Assembly (NCBI GenBank): GCA_949710005.1
Contig: OX453278.1
Location: forward strand, 10,102,097 to 10,166,096
Source of the DNA: Ricordea florida
Lineage: Eukaryota > Cnidaria > Anthozoa > Corallimorpharia > Ricordeidae
Direction: 5' to 3'
Length of the DNA stretch: 64,000 bases
A model generated the notes under the pieces. That model saw nothing but the letters and a program-made list of their open reading frames with translations. It did not search any database and had not been told where the DNA came from. Every line of letters begins with the position of its first letter. The first letter of the stretch is position 1. Position numbers and translations under genes: made by a program. Shown here piece by piece: positions 23,735 to 35,113 of the stretch.

Positions 23735-23930
23735 CATTTTCTCTTGTTCTCGACAGACAGAAAAATTCTCAAACGATGAAAAAAACTCTCAATCGACAGA
23801 AAATTCTCGAAAGTTAAAAAAATTCTCGACAGGTAAAAAATAAATTCTCGACCGGTAAAAAAATTCTCGACCGGTAAAAAATAAACTCTCGACCGGCCAA
23901 AAAATTCTCGACCAACGAAAAGAAATCTCG
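23735..23930 (-). repeat. right subterminal tandem repeats
   Basis: Mirrored copies of the ctcgaccggtaaaaaaattc unit of the left end, upstream of the transposase start. They may also serve as its promoter region. Confidence 0.85.
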
Positions 23931-24039
23931 CACGATCAATATCTTTTCTCAACGGGTGGATTTGCATCTCGCTTGATGGAATGACATCTGGGCTTGGTAT
24001 CCTAAAAACTGGCACTTTTGTCCACTATGGCTTTCCATA

Positions 24040-24104
24040 GCTCCGCTCTGCGGCTCTTCGAGCCGCTGTGGAGCTCCGCTATAATCACTAACCCTAACCC
24101 TAAC
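24040..24104. repeat. ggagctccgc hairpin remnant plus telomere-like CCCTAA units
   Basis: 24040-24082 is the far half of the older hairpin repeat that took the 5.7-kb insertion (ctgcggctcttcgagccgc hairpin then ggagctccgctataat). It is followed at 24084-24104 by three ctaaccc units. This short interstitial telomere-like run lies at an element boundary, not at a chromosome end. Confidence 0.7.
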
Positions 24105-24639
24105 CCTGGCCCCGGTTGCTCGAAAGATGGTTAACTCACGCCGGGCCCACAGATGACAAAAAGCTGCATTGTGATGTCTTCAAAAATGGCGCTGGAAATC
24201 AAGGCGTTCGAGAAGAGACTGGGGCAGAGTTATGTAGCCTATAAATAATGGGCCCTCCTGCATTCTGGGAGATCTGTGGTGCTTCATTCAGCTAAAAAGA
24301 TGGCAGCTTGTTTCCTGAGCTTTCCGCACATACCAAATATGCCATGCTTTTTATTAGAAAACTCGCTCCACCAAAGCGCATTCTTCGAGGTCTAATGGCG
24401 TCGTGTTTGCCGGCGTTGTAAAGCGAAGTTTTCGGCTTGGAAAGAATTTAACAGTGTGCAAAATAACACCACTTCAAAACGAAATTTTACATCTCTGACA
24501 TCTGGGTAAGAATCGTATCGTTTTTGTTTTGCTGAATTTTTGTTTCTATGGCTGTTATATCATATTGAAGTTGGCTCGAATATTGCAGGAGAAGTCCACG
24601 TCTGGGTGTTGGGAATTTTGTCCTTTTGAAAAGAAAAGT

Positions 24640-24800
24640 CGACAAAGTATTGTCCTCATAGGCGACTCGATCAGTCCTCGCATGACAGCCTGCAATCCTT
24701 GGACTGTGCAAGTAATAATAGATTCTCCTGCAGACGTTTTGAGCTGGCAGCTTCACGCCACACACCAAGAACAGACGATTCGATGTTAATGCCTTTATGA
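24640..24800 (+). pseudogene. short remnant related to 26358-26912
   Basis: The plus strand reads DSISPRMTACNPWTVQVIID then SPADVLSWQL. This matches the minus-strand gene at 26640 (RRLSPRMTARDPWTE, then DLPAEVF). DNA similarity covers about 24655-24745. No known family. Confidence 0.45.
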
Positions 24801-25311
24801 AGGCCCGAAAGGAAGCGAGGGAGGTGGCAGTACAAGAGTGTAGAAGTTTGCAAGGAGAAATTAACAGAAACACGAGGAAAATTAGTAGACTAAAATCGAA
24901 GGTTTGTGGAATGTTTGCATTTATGTTTTTAACAGTTGCACTGCAATGCACTTTGTTTAAACTTAAATTACTTTTTTAAGCAAACTATAAGGTATGCGGT
25001 GAAGACACACATGCAATTAATGATAAATATTTCTATAAATGCTATACATCAACTGCCACTGCATTCATGAGCAAAACAGCCCCCATGACTATTCTCAGGA
25101 ACCAAATTCCAGTCCCAACAACTAGATTTTTCTACAAATGTGTTCTTTTTGTTTTTTGTTGGAATGCTAGCTAGTTTCCTGTCTTCAGAATGCACTTTCG
25201 AGGGGGCTTCCTGGATAAAATTCTCAGGGTACCCTGTGATGAGGAGGTGTGTTTTGAAGACAGATATCAGTGTTAATTCTTTCTTTAAATAATGTTCTGG
25301 AAGAGTTAAGT

Positions 25312-25545
25312 TCAGAGAAGTCTTAGGGCCTCTCCTTTGTTAAAGCCTTGTATTATTCCTGATGGGTGGCACATGGAAAAGATCTTGTACTGAAAAGCTT
25401 CACTTGGCTTGAAGTGAGTGTACACATCAAGCACATACTCAGTAAGAAATCTCTCGCCTTTGTAAACAGCAGTATTGAAGAAATTGGTCTCTGTTTCAGA
25501 TATTTCAGATGCTAGGTGGACCCAGGGCACATGGTGACTAATGTC
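25312..25545 (-). pseudogene. Penelope-like reverse transcriptase C-terminal fragment
   Basis: Minus-strand residues EISETETNFFNTAVYKGERF then LDVYTHFKPSEAFQY and CHPSGIIQGFNKGEALRLL match the block after the catalytic motif of PLE reverse transcriptases. The same block of the copy at 13.4-15.5 kb is at about 14915-15120. 5' and 3' parts are missing. Confidence 0.8.
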
Positions 25546-25764
25546 AACCTTTTTTGGCATGCATTCCTCTTTAAATAAAAGCAAAATCCCCCATGTTGAC
25601 ATTGTGAAACATGTCAATCTATTGTTTTCAATCTTGGAGCAATTGAAGGCTATCCAGCCCACTTCTTTGGATGTGTTGGCTGAGGAATAACACAGTAGGA
25701 GCTATTATTTTCAGTGAAAACAAATACATGTAAGTGGGCCAGGTATTCTGCAATTTAGCTGGAA

Positions 25765-26025
25765 TTTCTTTTGAAAATGTTTTGCTATAAAGAACAGCCT
25801 GTTAATAATATTCAGAAGTTACCACATTTGCATTTAAGAAATTTTATTAGAAAATTATATATTTCAAAATGTTTTTGTGAGAAATGTTATTCAAAAGTTA
25901 GCTTAATAATATTGAAAAGTGAGCACATTTGTATTTTAGGAATGTTATTGGAAAATATATTTGAAAATGTTTGCTGGAAATTATATTCAAGAGTTAGCAC
26001 ATTTGTATTTTATGACGAACCATAA
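25765..26025. repeat. diverged AT-rich tandem repeat (~3 units)
   Basis: Words gaaaatgttt, ttattcaaaagtta, gcacatttgtattt and aggaatgttattggaaaa recur three times with a spacing of about 75-95 bp. An ORF through it is a by-product of the repeats. Confidence 0.6.
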
Positions 26026-26357
26026 TGTGCATGTTTGTAAAACTATTGCAATAAACGTTAAACTTGGTTTAAACTTATGCATCGACTGTAGTCTGATTCC
26101 TGCCATCGTACAACAATAACAATGCCCAGGGTGGGGACTTTCATATAAAAGTGACAGGGGGTGCTTGACTTACATCTCAGGGGTCAAAAATGCGGTTTTG
26201 ATACCTATTAAGGTGTTCAGTTTCAAAAGGTCCCAAGTTGTGGCTTTCACGGTACGGGCGAGAGTAGACATGAAAAGTTTCACAACACTGTATTTTAACT
26301 TTCAAAAGTGTATCCATACACATTTGTAAACTTGTAGTAGCACTTCAGCAACACGTG

Positions 26358-26912
26358 TCATTTCCTGAAGTAAGACACTGTAAACGGCTTTTGGGCAGTC
26401 ACAATAACCCTTGCGTTTCCTTTCCTGGGGCCTTTGCTTTTCTTTGAAAAATAATCAAGAACTGATTCTCTGGGGATGTGGCAAAGTCGATACAAATCTC
26501 TCACGACTCGATTGTCCTGCGTGTAAACAATACAATCTACGGGTGGGCTTTCTGAATAGGTGTCACCATACCGTGAGGATGCCTTCTTAACACTCTCCAA
26601 TATGAAACAAAAAACTTCCGCAGGCAAATCTCTTGTAACTTACTCAGTCCAAGGATCACGGGCTGTCATGCGAGGACTGAGTCGCCTATGCAACTTTTTA
26701 AGCCAGAGGTTGACTTTTCCTGGGATAATGGAGCCAACTTCAATTATCGAATGTCGAACTCTTTCAATCGGATTTTGATCACTTCGATGCTTTTCGAATA
26801 ACGTGGATAACACTTCCTCGACTTCTATTTCAAAAAGGACAAAAGTTCTAACATGATCACGCAGAGGAATTAGAGCTCTCGTGGCTGCACGGATTTCTTC
26901 CTTGGCCGCCAT
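26358..26912 (-). pseudogene. unrecognised protein, one in-frame stop
   Basis: ATG 26912 opens a 90-codon frame (MAAKEEIRAATRALIPLRDH ...) ending in a TAA at 26640-26642. The same frame then stays open to 26358 (LPAEVFCFILESVKKASSRY ... HIPRESVLDYFSKKSKG). The related copy at 24640 has Gln at the stop position, so the TAA is a nonsense mutation. It is basic and helical, with no domain I recognise. It lies beside Harbinger-type ends and may be an element gene. Confidence 0.45.
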
Positions 26913-28173
26913 TTTGAAAATCTATACTTTTGCAACTCATACCGCTGGCTAAATAGGAACTACATGCGGGCGCCAAAGTGCAGTTTGGAGGCGTGCGCTG
27001 GCCCAGCGTGACTTTTAACCAATGGTTAAATTCGTTAACCCATGGTTAAAATTTAACCACGGGTTGGTTTGGGTTGCTCGAAAGTTGGTTAGCGCTAACC
27101 GAGCGCTAACCATGGGTTAACTTTTCTCCAAACCTTGGTTAAATTTAACCAAACTAGCGAGGTCCGTTAAATCGCTGATGTAAGGTTACAATAAAAAATG
27201 GCGGTTGATTTGCTTTACGGAGATGTTTATATGGGTCGAAAGCCAAGGAGTTTTAACTTGAAAGAGGATCTTTTAGAAGGTCTAAGTGAACGTGAAATTA
27301 TATCGAGGTACATATTTAGTAGGGAGTCCATCCAATTCATAACAAACCTGATAAAATCAGATATTGAGCGGCAAACTGCGAGAAATCACGCACTCCAACC
27401 AGACTCGCAAGTGCTTGTTGCTATCCGTTTCTTTGCAAGTGGTAGCTTCTTGGAGTTGATCGGTGATACTGTCGGTGGAATTCCAAAGTGTACTGTGTCG
27501 AGAATTATACGTCAGGTTTCAACTGCACTTGCCCGCAAACATCACGACTTTATTAAATGGCCAGCATCGGTGGCGGAAAGGCAACAAATCAAGGAAGGAT
27601 TTTTCGAGAAGGGAGGGTTTCCCGGAGTCATCGGGTGCATTGACGGGACACACATTAGAGTACAGGGTCCAAGTGAAAATGAGAATGACTACGTGAACAG
27701 AAAGGGGTTTCATTCGATAAATGTCCAAGCGATATGTGACAATAGAGGTAAGTGGATTGCCAGTATTTCGCACATTTTACGCCCGTCACGCAAGTGAATT
27801 TCAATGGTTTACTTGGCTGAGCGTACATAAACAGAGGTGCTTAAATTTGGTAAGTTGACAACCTTTTACGTTCATACATTCTCTTTTATTTTATTCACGC
27901 AATTAGAGCCATCTAAACTTCAATTTTACCTGCGTGACCGACGTAAAATAGATCGTAATGTGATGTTTATGTTTATGAATCGCCGCAAAATGGTATTAAG
28001 TGATCCATTTCCGAGTTTCACTGACTCCTTTTTGATTAATTTAGGTCTTAAACACATATCCGTTTACCCCTCTGGCTAATGTGCTCATTAAATATAATTT
28101 ATTTCATTTCTAAAAAAACATGCTGGCACATTTCAAATGTACAAAGCATGCATGCACTTGTAAATATACTTTA

Positions 28174-28424
28174 GGGCTGGTTCACACTTTGACATGAGCA
28201 TAAGCATAAGCATAAACATAAGCATAAGAAAAATATGTGTGAACCGGGGTTACATAAGCATAAGCAGAAGCATAAGAAAATGGGAAAAGTTCCATTCCTT
28301 GTGCTTATGCTTATGCTTATGCTTATGTAACCCCGGTTCACACATATTTTTCTTATGCTTATGTTTATGCTTATGCTTATGTTTATGCTTATGCTTATGC
28401 TTATGTCAAAGTGTGAACCAGCCC
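28174..28424. mobile_element. 251-bp foldback MITE of CATAAG repeats, TTA TSD
   Basis: GGGCTGGTTCACACTTTGAC and its inverse form the ends. Each arm consists of gcataa/ttatgc hexamer runs around an internal caccggggttaca-type block (gtgtgaaccggggttacata). TTA flanks both sides (28171-28173 and 28425-28427), the PIF/Harbinger target. It sits in the intron of the transposase gene. Confidence 0.9.
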
Positions 28425-28769
28425 TTAACACTGAAAAGCACTATTGTATATACTGCTCGTTAATTGAGATTGTTTAGCTTTTTACGAGTTCCAGTATATT
28501 GTCTGAAAGTGATAGTTTTGAACCACTCATTTGAGGTTGGGTTTCTTCTGGGGGAGAGTCAGGGTTTTCTTTAAGGTTTTTTAAAACCTACTTAAAAGTA
28601 ACCTACTTAAAAGTAGCCGGCGTTTCTTGAAAAGTAGACGGTTCTGGGTCCCAAGGACCCATATGATACGATACTAAGTAGTTTAGACCTGATAATGAAG
28701 CAATGAAAGTAGCCGGCGAAACCTGACAGAGAAGCCGGCGAACTTCGCCGGCTGCCGGCTCTTATATAC

Positions 28770-28870
28770 AACCCTGGAGAGTGGGTGTCCATGCAAGCCT
28801 TACTTGATAACACCATATGCAAATCCTGCTCATCCCAAGCAAGAACTTCAACAAAGCTCACTTCACCTAA
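28770..28870 (+). pseudogene. second Harbinger transposase fragment in the intron
   Basis: The plus strand reads ESGCPCKPYLITPYANPAHP KQE, the segment after the second catalytic Asp of Harbinger transposases (GDSGYPCKPFLITPY type). It duplicates the region at 29095-29150 of the host copy but is diverged. Flanking sequence (28600-28770) contains a gtagccggcg-rich repeat. Confidence 0.7.
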
Positions 28871-29441
28871 CTGCAACCTAGTAACAAATTCTTTTTAGAT
28901 ATTTATAATTCAGTATGCAAAAACCTTGCATCTCTTGTTAAATATTTCATTTTTGATTTGCATTCTGCAGGTCTCTTCACCAATGTGGTTGCCAAGTGGC
29001 CAGGCTCTACACATGACAGTTTTGTCTTAACAAATTCATTGATACATGACAGGCTTGAAAGCAACCATGTATTTGAAGATGGGTATCTACTGGTGACAGT
29101 GGCTATCCATGCAAGCCATTTTTAATTACACCATATCAAATGCTGTAAATGCAAAACAGGAGGCATTTAACAAGGCTCATTGCAAGACTAGAGTGGCCAT
29201 TGAACAAACTTTTGGTCGATGGAAGAGACGCTTCCACTTACTTCATTCTGAGTGTCGCATGAAACCTGAAAAGGTGTGCACTCTCATTGGTGCTTGTGCA
29301 GTGCTGCACAACATTTCTATTATACTCAATGATAATATCGATGATGATCCTTTTGATGATGACCAACCTGAGCTTGTTCCATATAATGGACCTGATCAAG
29401 GCAGGTTGCTGCGAGATCACATTTGCAACACATTTTTCTAA

Positions 29442-31071
29442 ATCCTTTATAATTTCACTGCCTGTTTGTAATCGTAATATTTTTGGAGAGGTAAGAAGGG
29501 GACGTTGGGAAAAGTTGTACACCAAAACTGTCTGGTCAGATGTTAAGTGTTGACCACATCACCTCAATCGCTGAGTTGGAAAATGGAAGTGGCTTTGATC
29601 CTGTACTGCACAGTTTGTTGGCTTTCTATAGAGCCATTGCAATACAAAAAATCACTTTTTCTTCAAATTTGGAAGGGGCATTTGCTCTCCCATCTCCTCA
29701 TACAAATTTTAAGCCTTAATTTGATGCATTAACTTAATAAATCCTTCATTATAACGTAACAGCCCAGAATATCTTACCTCAAAAATAATTTGTGAGTCAG
29801 AATAACTCTGTAAAATACACACTCAGTTAAGAATGCAGGGTGTGTGTGACTGATTTAGTAAGTAGCATGGGAGTTCAGAGCATCTTACTTGAGTTTCACA
29901 CTGTCGTTGACCCCTTTCAGCCTTAGAAGTGTCCAGTAATCGCTTTATAATATAAACACTTCATAGAATAGTGCAGCAACGAGAAATAAGGACAAAATCA
30001 CAAGATAAATTTGCTTGATATTTTTTTAACAAATTCTTCCTTTTACTTCCACAGAATATGTGTATGTTTAGGAGAAACAGATGAGAATTTAAATTTTGAT
30101 ATTAGGGTCAATCTGCAATTACACACTGTATCCTAAATTAAGCAAGTCTTTGGAAACATTTCTCCTTTATCCAGCTGTCCGAGGCTTCTTAGTAATTGAA
30201 TCTGAGTAATAGTGGACCGTTAAATGAAAAACTTGCACTTGGGTTACATGGGAATAGTCTTTTGTTGCTGATTTCAAAAAGCAAGTCCTTTAATTTTGAA
30301 TTTTTAAAGACCACAATTATATGGCTAATGTCTGTAGCATGTAATGCATGCTCTGATTGGCTAAGAGCAGCTAAGTAATTCTCAAGTAATGTCCGCATGC
30401 CGATTACGGATTAGGCAAATTAGGAATAAAAAACAAAGAAACAAACTAAAGGTTATCCAAAAGCCAAATGTTTTATTTCCACTGTTGCAACTACAGCCAA
30501 AAAGGGAAAACACGACCATCAAAACTGTCAATGAAAAAGTCTGACTTGGGTTTAGAATGATGAATGAGTAAATAAGCTGGCATTTCTGTGAAGTGACAAC
30601 TCCTGCTTAAACTAAAGCTTTTTTCTTGTGAACCATTTTGTTGTCCACATAGTTTACAACTAAATAGCCTAGACCATTTTTGGTTGTTACTGATGAATCT
30701 CAAACCTCAGCCTAACTGTTTTCATGCAAAGATATCACTTTTAACAGTGAAAAGCTTGCAGAGAAAAGCCTGCAAAACCTGTAAACAGTCACTACAAAAT
30801 GTTCAATTAATGTACTTTTGAAATGCATTTTTTCTTTTTTTTTTTCAAGCTAGTCCTTGCAAATTTTGTCATCCACACAAGTGAAATAATAAATGCACAT
30901 AATTAATTAAAAATAAAATTTGCTTGCGTGGACTAGACTTAATAATTAGCTTCAATTCAAATCATTTAATTACAATTTTGTCTCAAGTGAGGTAATTAAT
31001 TTTCAATGATCCAAACTTTAAAAGTAAAGGTGCTGGGCTGGAATTGTCGAACTTTCAAGTTGAACAATGCC
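29442..31071. other. intergenic region between the Harbinger genes
   Basis: AT-rich, with no supported gene. Short ORFs at 30189-30703 show no domain. Confidence 0.55.
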
Positions 31072-32176
31072 CTACAACTGCTTCTCAAGCAATTTAATTT
31101 GCAGCTCTAATTTTGCCTTTTTTAAAAGTAATGTTTCCTTTTTGCACTGCAGTGTTTCATATTGCAGACAAAGCACATCATCTGATGTGACTTTCTTTTT
31201 CTTACATGCACCTCTGCGTGCTGCACTGTTTGGTTCTGTCTGAGAAATTTCATCTTGTGGACACATATCTGGCAAACGCAGTCTTTCAATTTCATGGCCC
31301 ATTGCAGCTGACATGTCGGCGTCGTTGATTGTTATGACGGGGGAAATGGGAAAGTCTGCTGCTTCATTTGGCACCATATCCATTGAAAGGTTTTCTTCCC
31401 CTGAAATGGTTACAACATAGCAACACATTAAATCACACGAGAAAAGCTAATGCAAGTAAAGCAAAATGGTTCCCACTTGCAGCGTATTATCTAAGTCTCC
31501 AACACTCATATGCTCAACTCTTATTGCTAAATACAATGCTGAAACATCTAAATACTTATCTTTTGCTTCGATGCCCAAAAAGCAGTTTTTCAAAATATTC
31601 AGTTTCTGTGCTGTAGACATTTCAAAACACCGTAACATCATCAACAACGCCAAGGCGTTACCATCACGAGCAAAAGAGCCTGTTGCTAGTCACATGACAG
31701 TCTATTGTTTTAATAAGTAAACAAACTCGTTCTTCACCAACCTGTTTCAAACCTTGCAAACCGCTGAAAGACGGTGTGTCTTTTAACAAATCCAAAATTT
31801 TCTCCGTGCTCGGAGACGGCATTGTTGGCCGCGGGCCACCGCCAGTTTTCCTTTGTTCCTTGCGGAACTTTGACAGTTCGTATTTTGCAGTTCTTTGCAG
31901 GTTTGTCCACTTCTCCTTAACTTCGGCCACACTTCGGTGGGCAGTTCCAACAGCATTTACTGCTATTGTCATCTCTTCCCACAAACTTTGCTTCATTTTA
32001 TTAGTGGTTGTGTTGGTAAACTTCGATTTTAGTACTGCTTGATTTTCCTCAAATTTTTGAGTTATTATCGCAATCTCTTGCATTGAAAAATTTGGCTTTC
32101 GTTTTCTGCAGGGGGTTTTGTTTGCAGCAGGGACTTCAACAGGTTCAAGCTCAAGAGAAAAATTTTCGGTAGCCAT
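31072..32176 (-). CDS. Myb/SANT-like DNA-binding protein of Harbinger element (spliced)
   Basis: Exon 1 (32176 to about 31740) starts MATENFSLEL and contains a Myb/SANT-like domain: FSMQEIAIITQKFEENQAVL, LWEEMTIAVNAVG, VAEVKEKWTNLQ. A conserved-type TGGGPRP motif follows (here KTGGGPRPTMP), as in NAIF1/Myb_DNA-bind_5 proteins. The last exon begins after a ttcag acceptor near 31402 and ends in a Lys-rich coiled coil (YETLQCKKETLLLKKAKLEL) at 31072. A possible middle exon lies at about 31470-31680 (MLRCFEMSTAQKLNILKNCF), in an open frame. The protein would help the transposase bind the ends. Confidence 0.7.
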
Positions 32177-32922
32177 TTTACTGCTAAAAGTGGAAGTAGA
32201 AAGTAAAAAAATCTTACGGGAAAACTTGTAAAACCTGTTCGGAGAGGGTTAAAGTCTGGGATATTTTATTTAACCATTGGTTAGCTAACCAGGGGCTGAC
32301 GTCAGCTTAACAAACCTTTGAGCAACGCAAATTTAACCAACGGTTAGTTAACCCACGGTTAGTAAATTTAACCAACTGTTACCAAATAACATATGGTTAA
32401 ATTAACCATCTTTCGAGCAACCGGGGCCAGGGAGCTGAGTAGCTATTCCAAATAATCATACAGTGAGTGCATAACGCCAATCATTCGACTACACTAGGCA
32501 TCATGTGACGATAAGTTTTTCTTGGCTGGAGGATACGTTTTGACGATAAGTACTGTGAGGATAGGTTTTTCTTGCAACACTGTAAATTTCGGACTGAATG
32601 GGCACTTTACTGACAACTGGGGGAATCTAACTCTTGGAGAGCACTGCTTAGCTGCGGGAACGGAAACTCGTCACGATTTCCTGGTACGCGAGGATCTACT
32701 TTCAATGGTCTTCACTACGGACGTCAAGGACGAGACATTAGGGACCTTAAGCAAGGACGACGAAAAAGACGACGACGACGAATATGTCTGCGCGAAGTAT
32801 GGGTCGAGACCACCGTTCACTGGTAAACAAGGGCGGGAAAATGTAAACTTAAGCTGCTGTCGACGTGAACGTGAACGTAAACAAATAAAAAAAAATTGTT
32901 TCAAATTTCTAGTTTTACCAAT

Positions 32923-34106
32923 ATGGTTTCTTTTCACGAACTTCAGGACCTTTTTCTCCTTAGCGACTTTCATGGATGTTTAAATGATGAAGAACTGTTG
33001 CTGTTATACGAAGAATACACACCAAAAAATCCAGATTTTCCTTTCGAGAATTATGGCAGGTTTTCACTCGAAGACATGAACGATTCAGAGTGTGTGGCAG
33101 AATTTAGATTCAGAAAACGTGACCTTCCACTGCTCGCAGAGGTCCTCCAAATTCCAGATAGCTTTACTTGCTACCAAAGATCCGTTGTGAGTGGAATGGA
33201 AGCCCTTTGTATCCTACTGCGAAGGTTGGCTTATCCATGCAGATATAGCGATATGCTTCCTAAATTTGGGAGGCCAGTACCCGTACTTAGCATGATCAGC
33301 AATCAAGTACTTAATTATATATATATGATGTACACAGCCACAGAATCACGCAGTGGAATCGCGAAATTCTTTCGCCGCAAGCTCTTCAACTATATAGCGA
33401 CGCTATTGCTGCCCAAGGAGCTGCCTTGAATAATTGTTTTGGTTTTGTTGACGGAACAGTTCGTCCAATATGCAGGCCAGGGGAACATCAGCGGTCGGTA
33501 TATAATGGTCACAAGAGAGTCCATGCTCTAAAGTTTCAGTGTGTTGCTCTCCCCAATGGTCTCGTAGGACATTTATATGGCCCAGTAGGTTAGAACTTCA
33601 TTTGATTTCAGTTCCTCTAATTTCAGATGTTCATAATAGAAAAGCAAATCTTTAAGCATTTTTATATAAAAATATTGTATTTGTTCTTTTTAGAAGGAAG
33701 GAGGCATGATGCAGGCATGCTTGCAGACTCAAGACTTCTCAATGACCTTCAGACGTTTGCAAACTCACCTTTGGGGAATCCTTACTGCATTTATGGTGAT
33801 CCTGCTTACCCCTTAAGGGTGCACCTCATAGCTCCCTTCAGGAATGGAGTCTTGACTCCTCCAATGATGGAATTTAACCAGTCAATGAGCACTGTTAGAG
33901 AATCAGTAGAGTGGCTATTCAATGACATCACTAACTACTTCAAGTTCTTGGACTTCAAAAAAAACTTAAAAATTGGCCTTAGCAGTGTAGGCAAAATGTA
34001 TGTTGTTGCTGCCCTTCTTCGAAATGCCCTCACATGCCTCTATGGGAATCAGACATCTTGCTTCTTTCAGTTGGACCCTCCATCAATACAGGAATACTTT
34101 GCTTGA
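32923..34106 (+). pseudogene. DDE_Tnp_4 (Harbinger-type) transposase, spliced, one slip
   Basis: ATG 32923 (MVSFHELQDLFLLSDFHGCL). The first exon runs to about 33590 but changes frame at a (TA)n run near 33316-33328, after which the correct frame reads HSHRITQWNREILSPQALQ and then FGFVDGTVRPICRPGEHQR with the first Asp. An intron (about 33591 to 33691, acceptor tttttag) precedes GRRHDAGMLADSRL with the second Asp, YGDPAYPLR, and ESVEWLFNDITNYF with the catalytic Glu. The stop is at 34106. The dinucleotide slip is the only clear defect. Confidence 0.8.
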
Positions 34107-35113
34107 TTAGAGCAATTTCATTTATTACATTACTACATAGATGGTAATTAGATATCATTAAACACTTGTTGTGAAGAACAATGGGAAGCCATACACTTTG
34201 TTCAAAGTTTCTAAAATTGCACATGCTGATATGCTTGAATGGTCAGCATGTGTTTGCAACTGTTCTTCAAGCAAAATTTAATTTGCATACAAGGGTCAAG
34301 GTATTTTCCAACATTAGACATTTTTATCCCTAACTGCAAGGTAAAGAAGGAGGGTGGCTTAAAGTTCCAGTACAAAACATAGTCCATGAAATTCAAACCA
34401 AATGTAATTGGAAACTTAAAGTTTATTTTAACAAAAAAAGTGTAATCTACATTCCTCTCTCTATTTTCTTAACAACAGCCAGGCCTTGAGGGGCGGGGCT
34501 TGATTTAAATTGGTGAAGAATAGAAGAGTGAGGGGGGGGGGGGGGAATGAGTACCTGACCCCCTCTCCACCAAAAAAACCTGCCCTCCAAAAACCATCAT
34601 CCCTGAATAAGTTACCAATGCTATAATCAGCAGAAATAATACAAATGGCTAATAAACATAGATTTTAGCATGAAGTCATATGAAGTTCAACAAAAAACAA
34701 GTAAATGCACCATGAACAGTATTAGTTGCAATTTCAAAATATAACATTGTTTCCCTTAATTGTCACTGTCTCTTGAATTTAACAACATTCAATTCCTCAA
34801 AATTCATATTGAACTTAACTTACCAAATGGATTGAACCCAACAGTCTCAGTGGTATGTTTAGTGCAATCAAACAAGTTAGAATGATCCTGGAAAGGACCA
34901 TTGTTGTTGAAAATGACTAACATTTAAAAAACACAGGTATCTTCAAGCTGACGTGTCTGGTTTCTTCAGTTGCCAAAATGCCATTCAATGTCACCCAGCA
35001 ACAGCCCTTTTCAGGACTACTCTACACTGCCAATCACATCAGACATACCACTAAATTCAGTTTTCAGTTTTTTTACAACAAACTGAACAATCAATCCTAA
35101 CTTAAAGTTATGG
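34107..35113. other. intergenic region of the Harbinger-type element
   Basis: Non-coding, with a run of about 15 G at 34532-34546. Confidence 0.6.

Larger units (their letters stand above)
18349..24039. mobile_element. 5.7-kb DNA transposon with HECT gene and rve-type transposase
   Basis: The two ends are near-perfect inverted copies for about 135 bp from TATGGAAAGCCATAGTGGAC. Inside each lie tandem subterminal repeats of the type accggtcgagaatttttt. GCTCCG flanks both ends (18343-18348 and 24040-24045), a 6-bp target duplication inside an older ggggctccgc hairpin repeat. The element holds two convergent genes, a HECT-like gene on plus and an integrase-fold transposase on minus. The 6-bp TSD and transposase type fit the IS3EU group as I remember it; the family name is tentative. 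Confidence 0.85.
24105..27060. mobile_element. element with ggttgctcgaaagatggtta ends, decayed interior
   Basis: The left end ggccccggttgctcgaaaga (24108) is matched, inverted, by the right end of the neighbouring Harbinger copy (32406-32430). Its own right end appears to be the ggttaa-rich block around 27010-27060. The interior holds two related coding remnants in opposite orientation, a PLE fragment and an AT-rich repeat. Boundaries are approximate and I found no convincing TSD. Confidence 0.45.
27198..29441 (+). pseudogene. HARBI1-like (DDE_Tnp_4) transposase, two exons, frameshifted
   Basis: Exon 1 (27198-27747) starts [19 protein letters not shown] and contains the N-terminal helices and the first catalytic Asp in [20 protein letters not shown] donor at 27748 and a cattctgcag acceptor ending at 28970 define the intron, which has gained two other repeats. 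Exon 2 has the second Asp in VVAKWPGSTHDSF and the third acidic residue in CKTRVAIEQTFGRWKRRF. One base is lost near 29093 (the GDSGYP region) and a second frame change lies near 29130, so the copy is dead. The C-terminus ends DHICNTFF. Confidence 0.85.
27060..32432. mobile_element. PIF/Harbinger element with transposase and Myb/SANT genes
   Basis: The ends carry ggttgctcgaaag(a/t)tggtta (27073 and inverted 32408-32427) followed by multiple ggttaa/ttaacc words. Between them lie a HARBI1-like transposase (+) and a Myb/SANT-like gene (-), the standard two-gene set of PIF/Harbinger elements. The left side is tangled with an abutting, related element end, so the exact left boundary and TSD are unclear. 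Confidence 0.65.

Noticed and set aside
24084..24104. telomere (CCCTAA units)
   Set aside because: There are only three units, between two mobile elements. Too short for a chromosome end; at most an interstitial trace.
25765..26025. CRISPR-like repeat array
   Set aside because: Units are diverged, AT-rich and unevenly spaced, with no unique spacers, and the genome is eukaryotic.
28171..28463. ORFs on both strands through the CATAAG arms
   Set aside because: They exist only because the hexamer repeat lacks stops. The sequence is a foldback MITE with TTA duplications.
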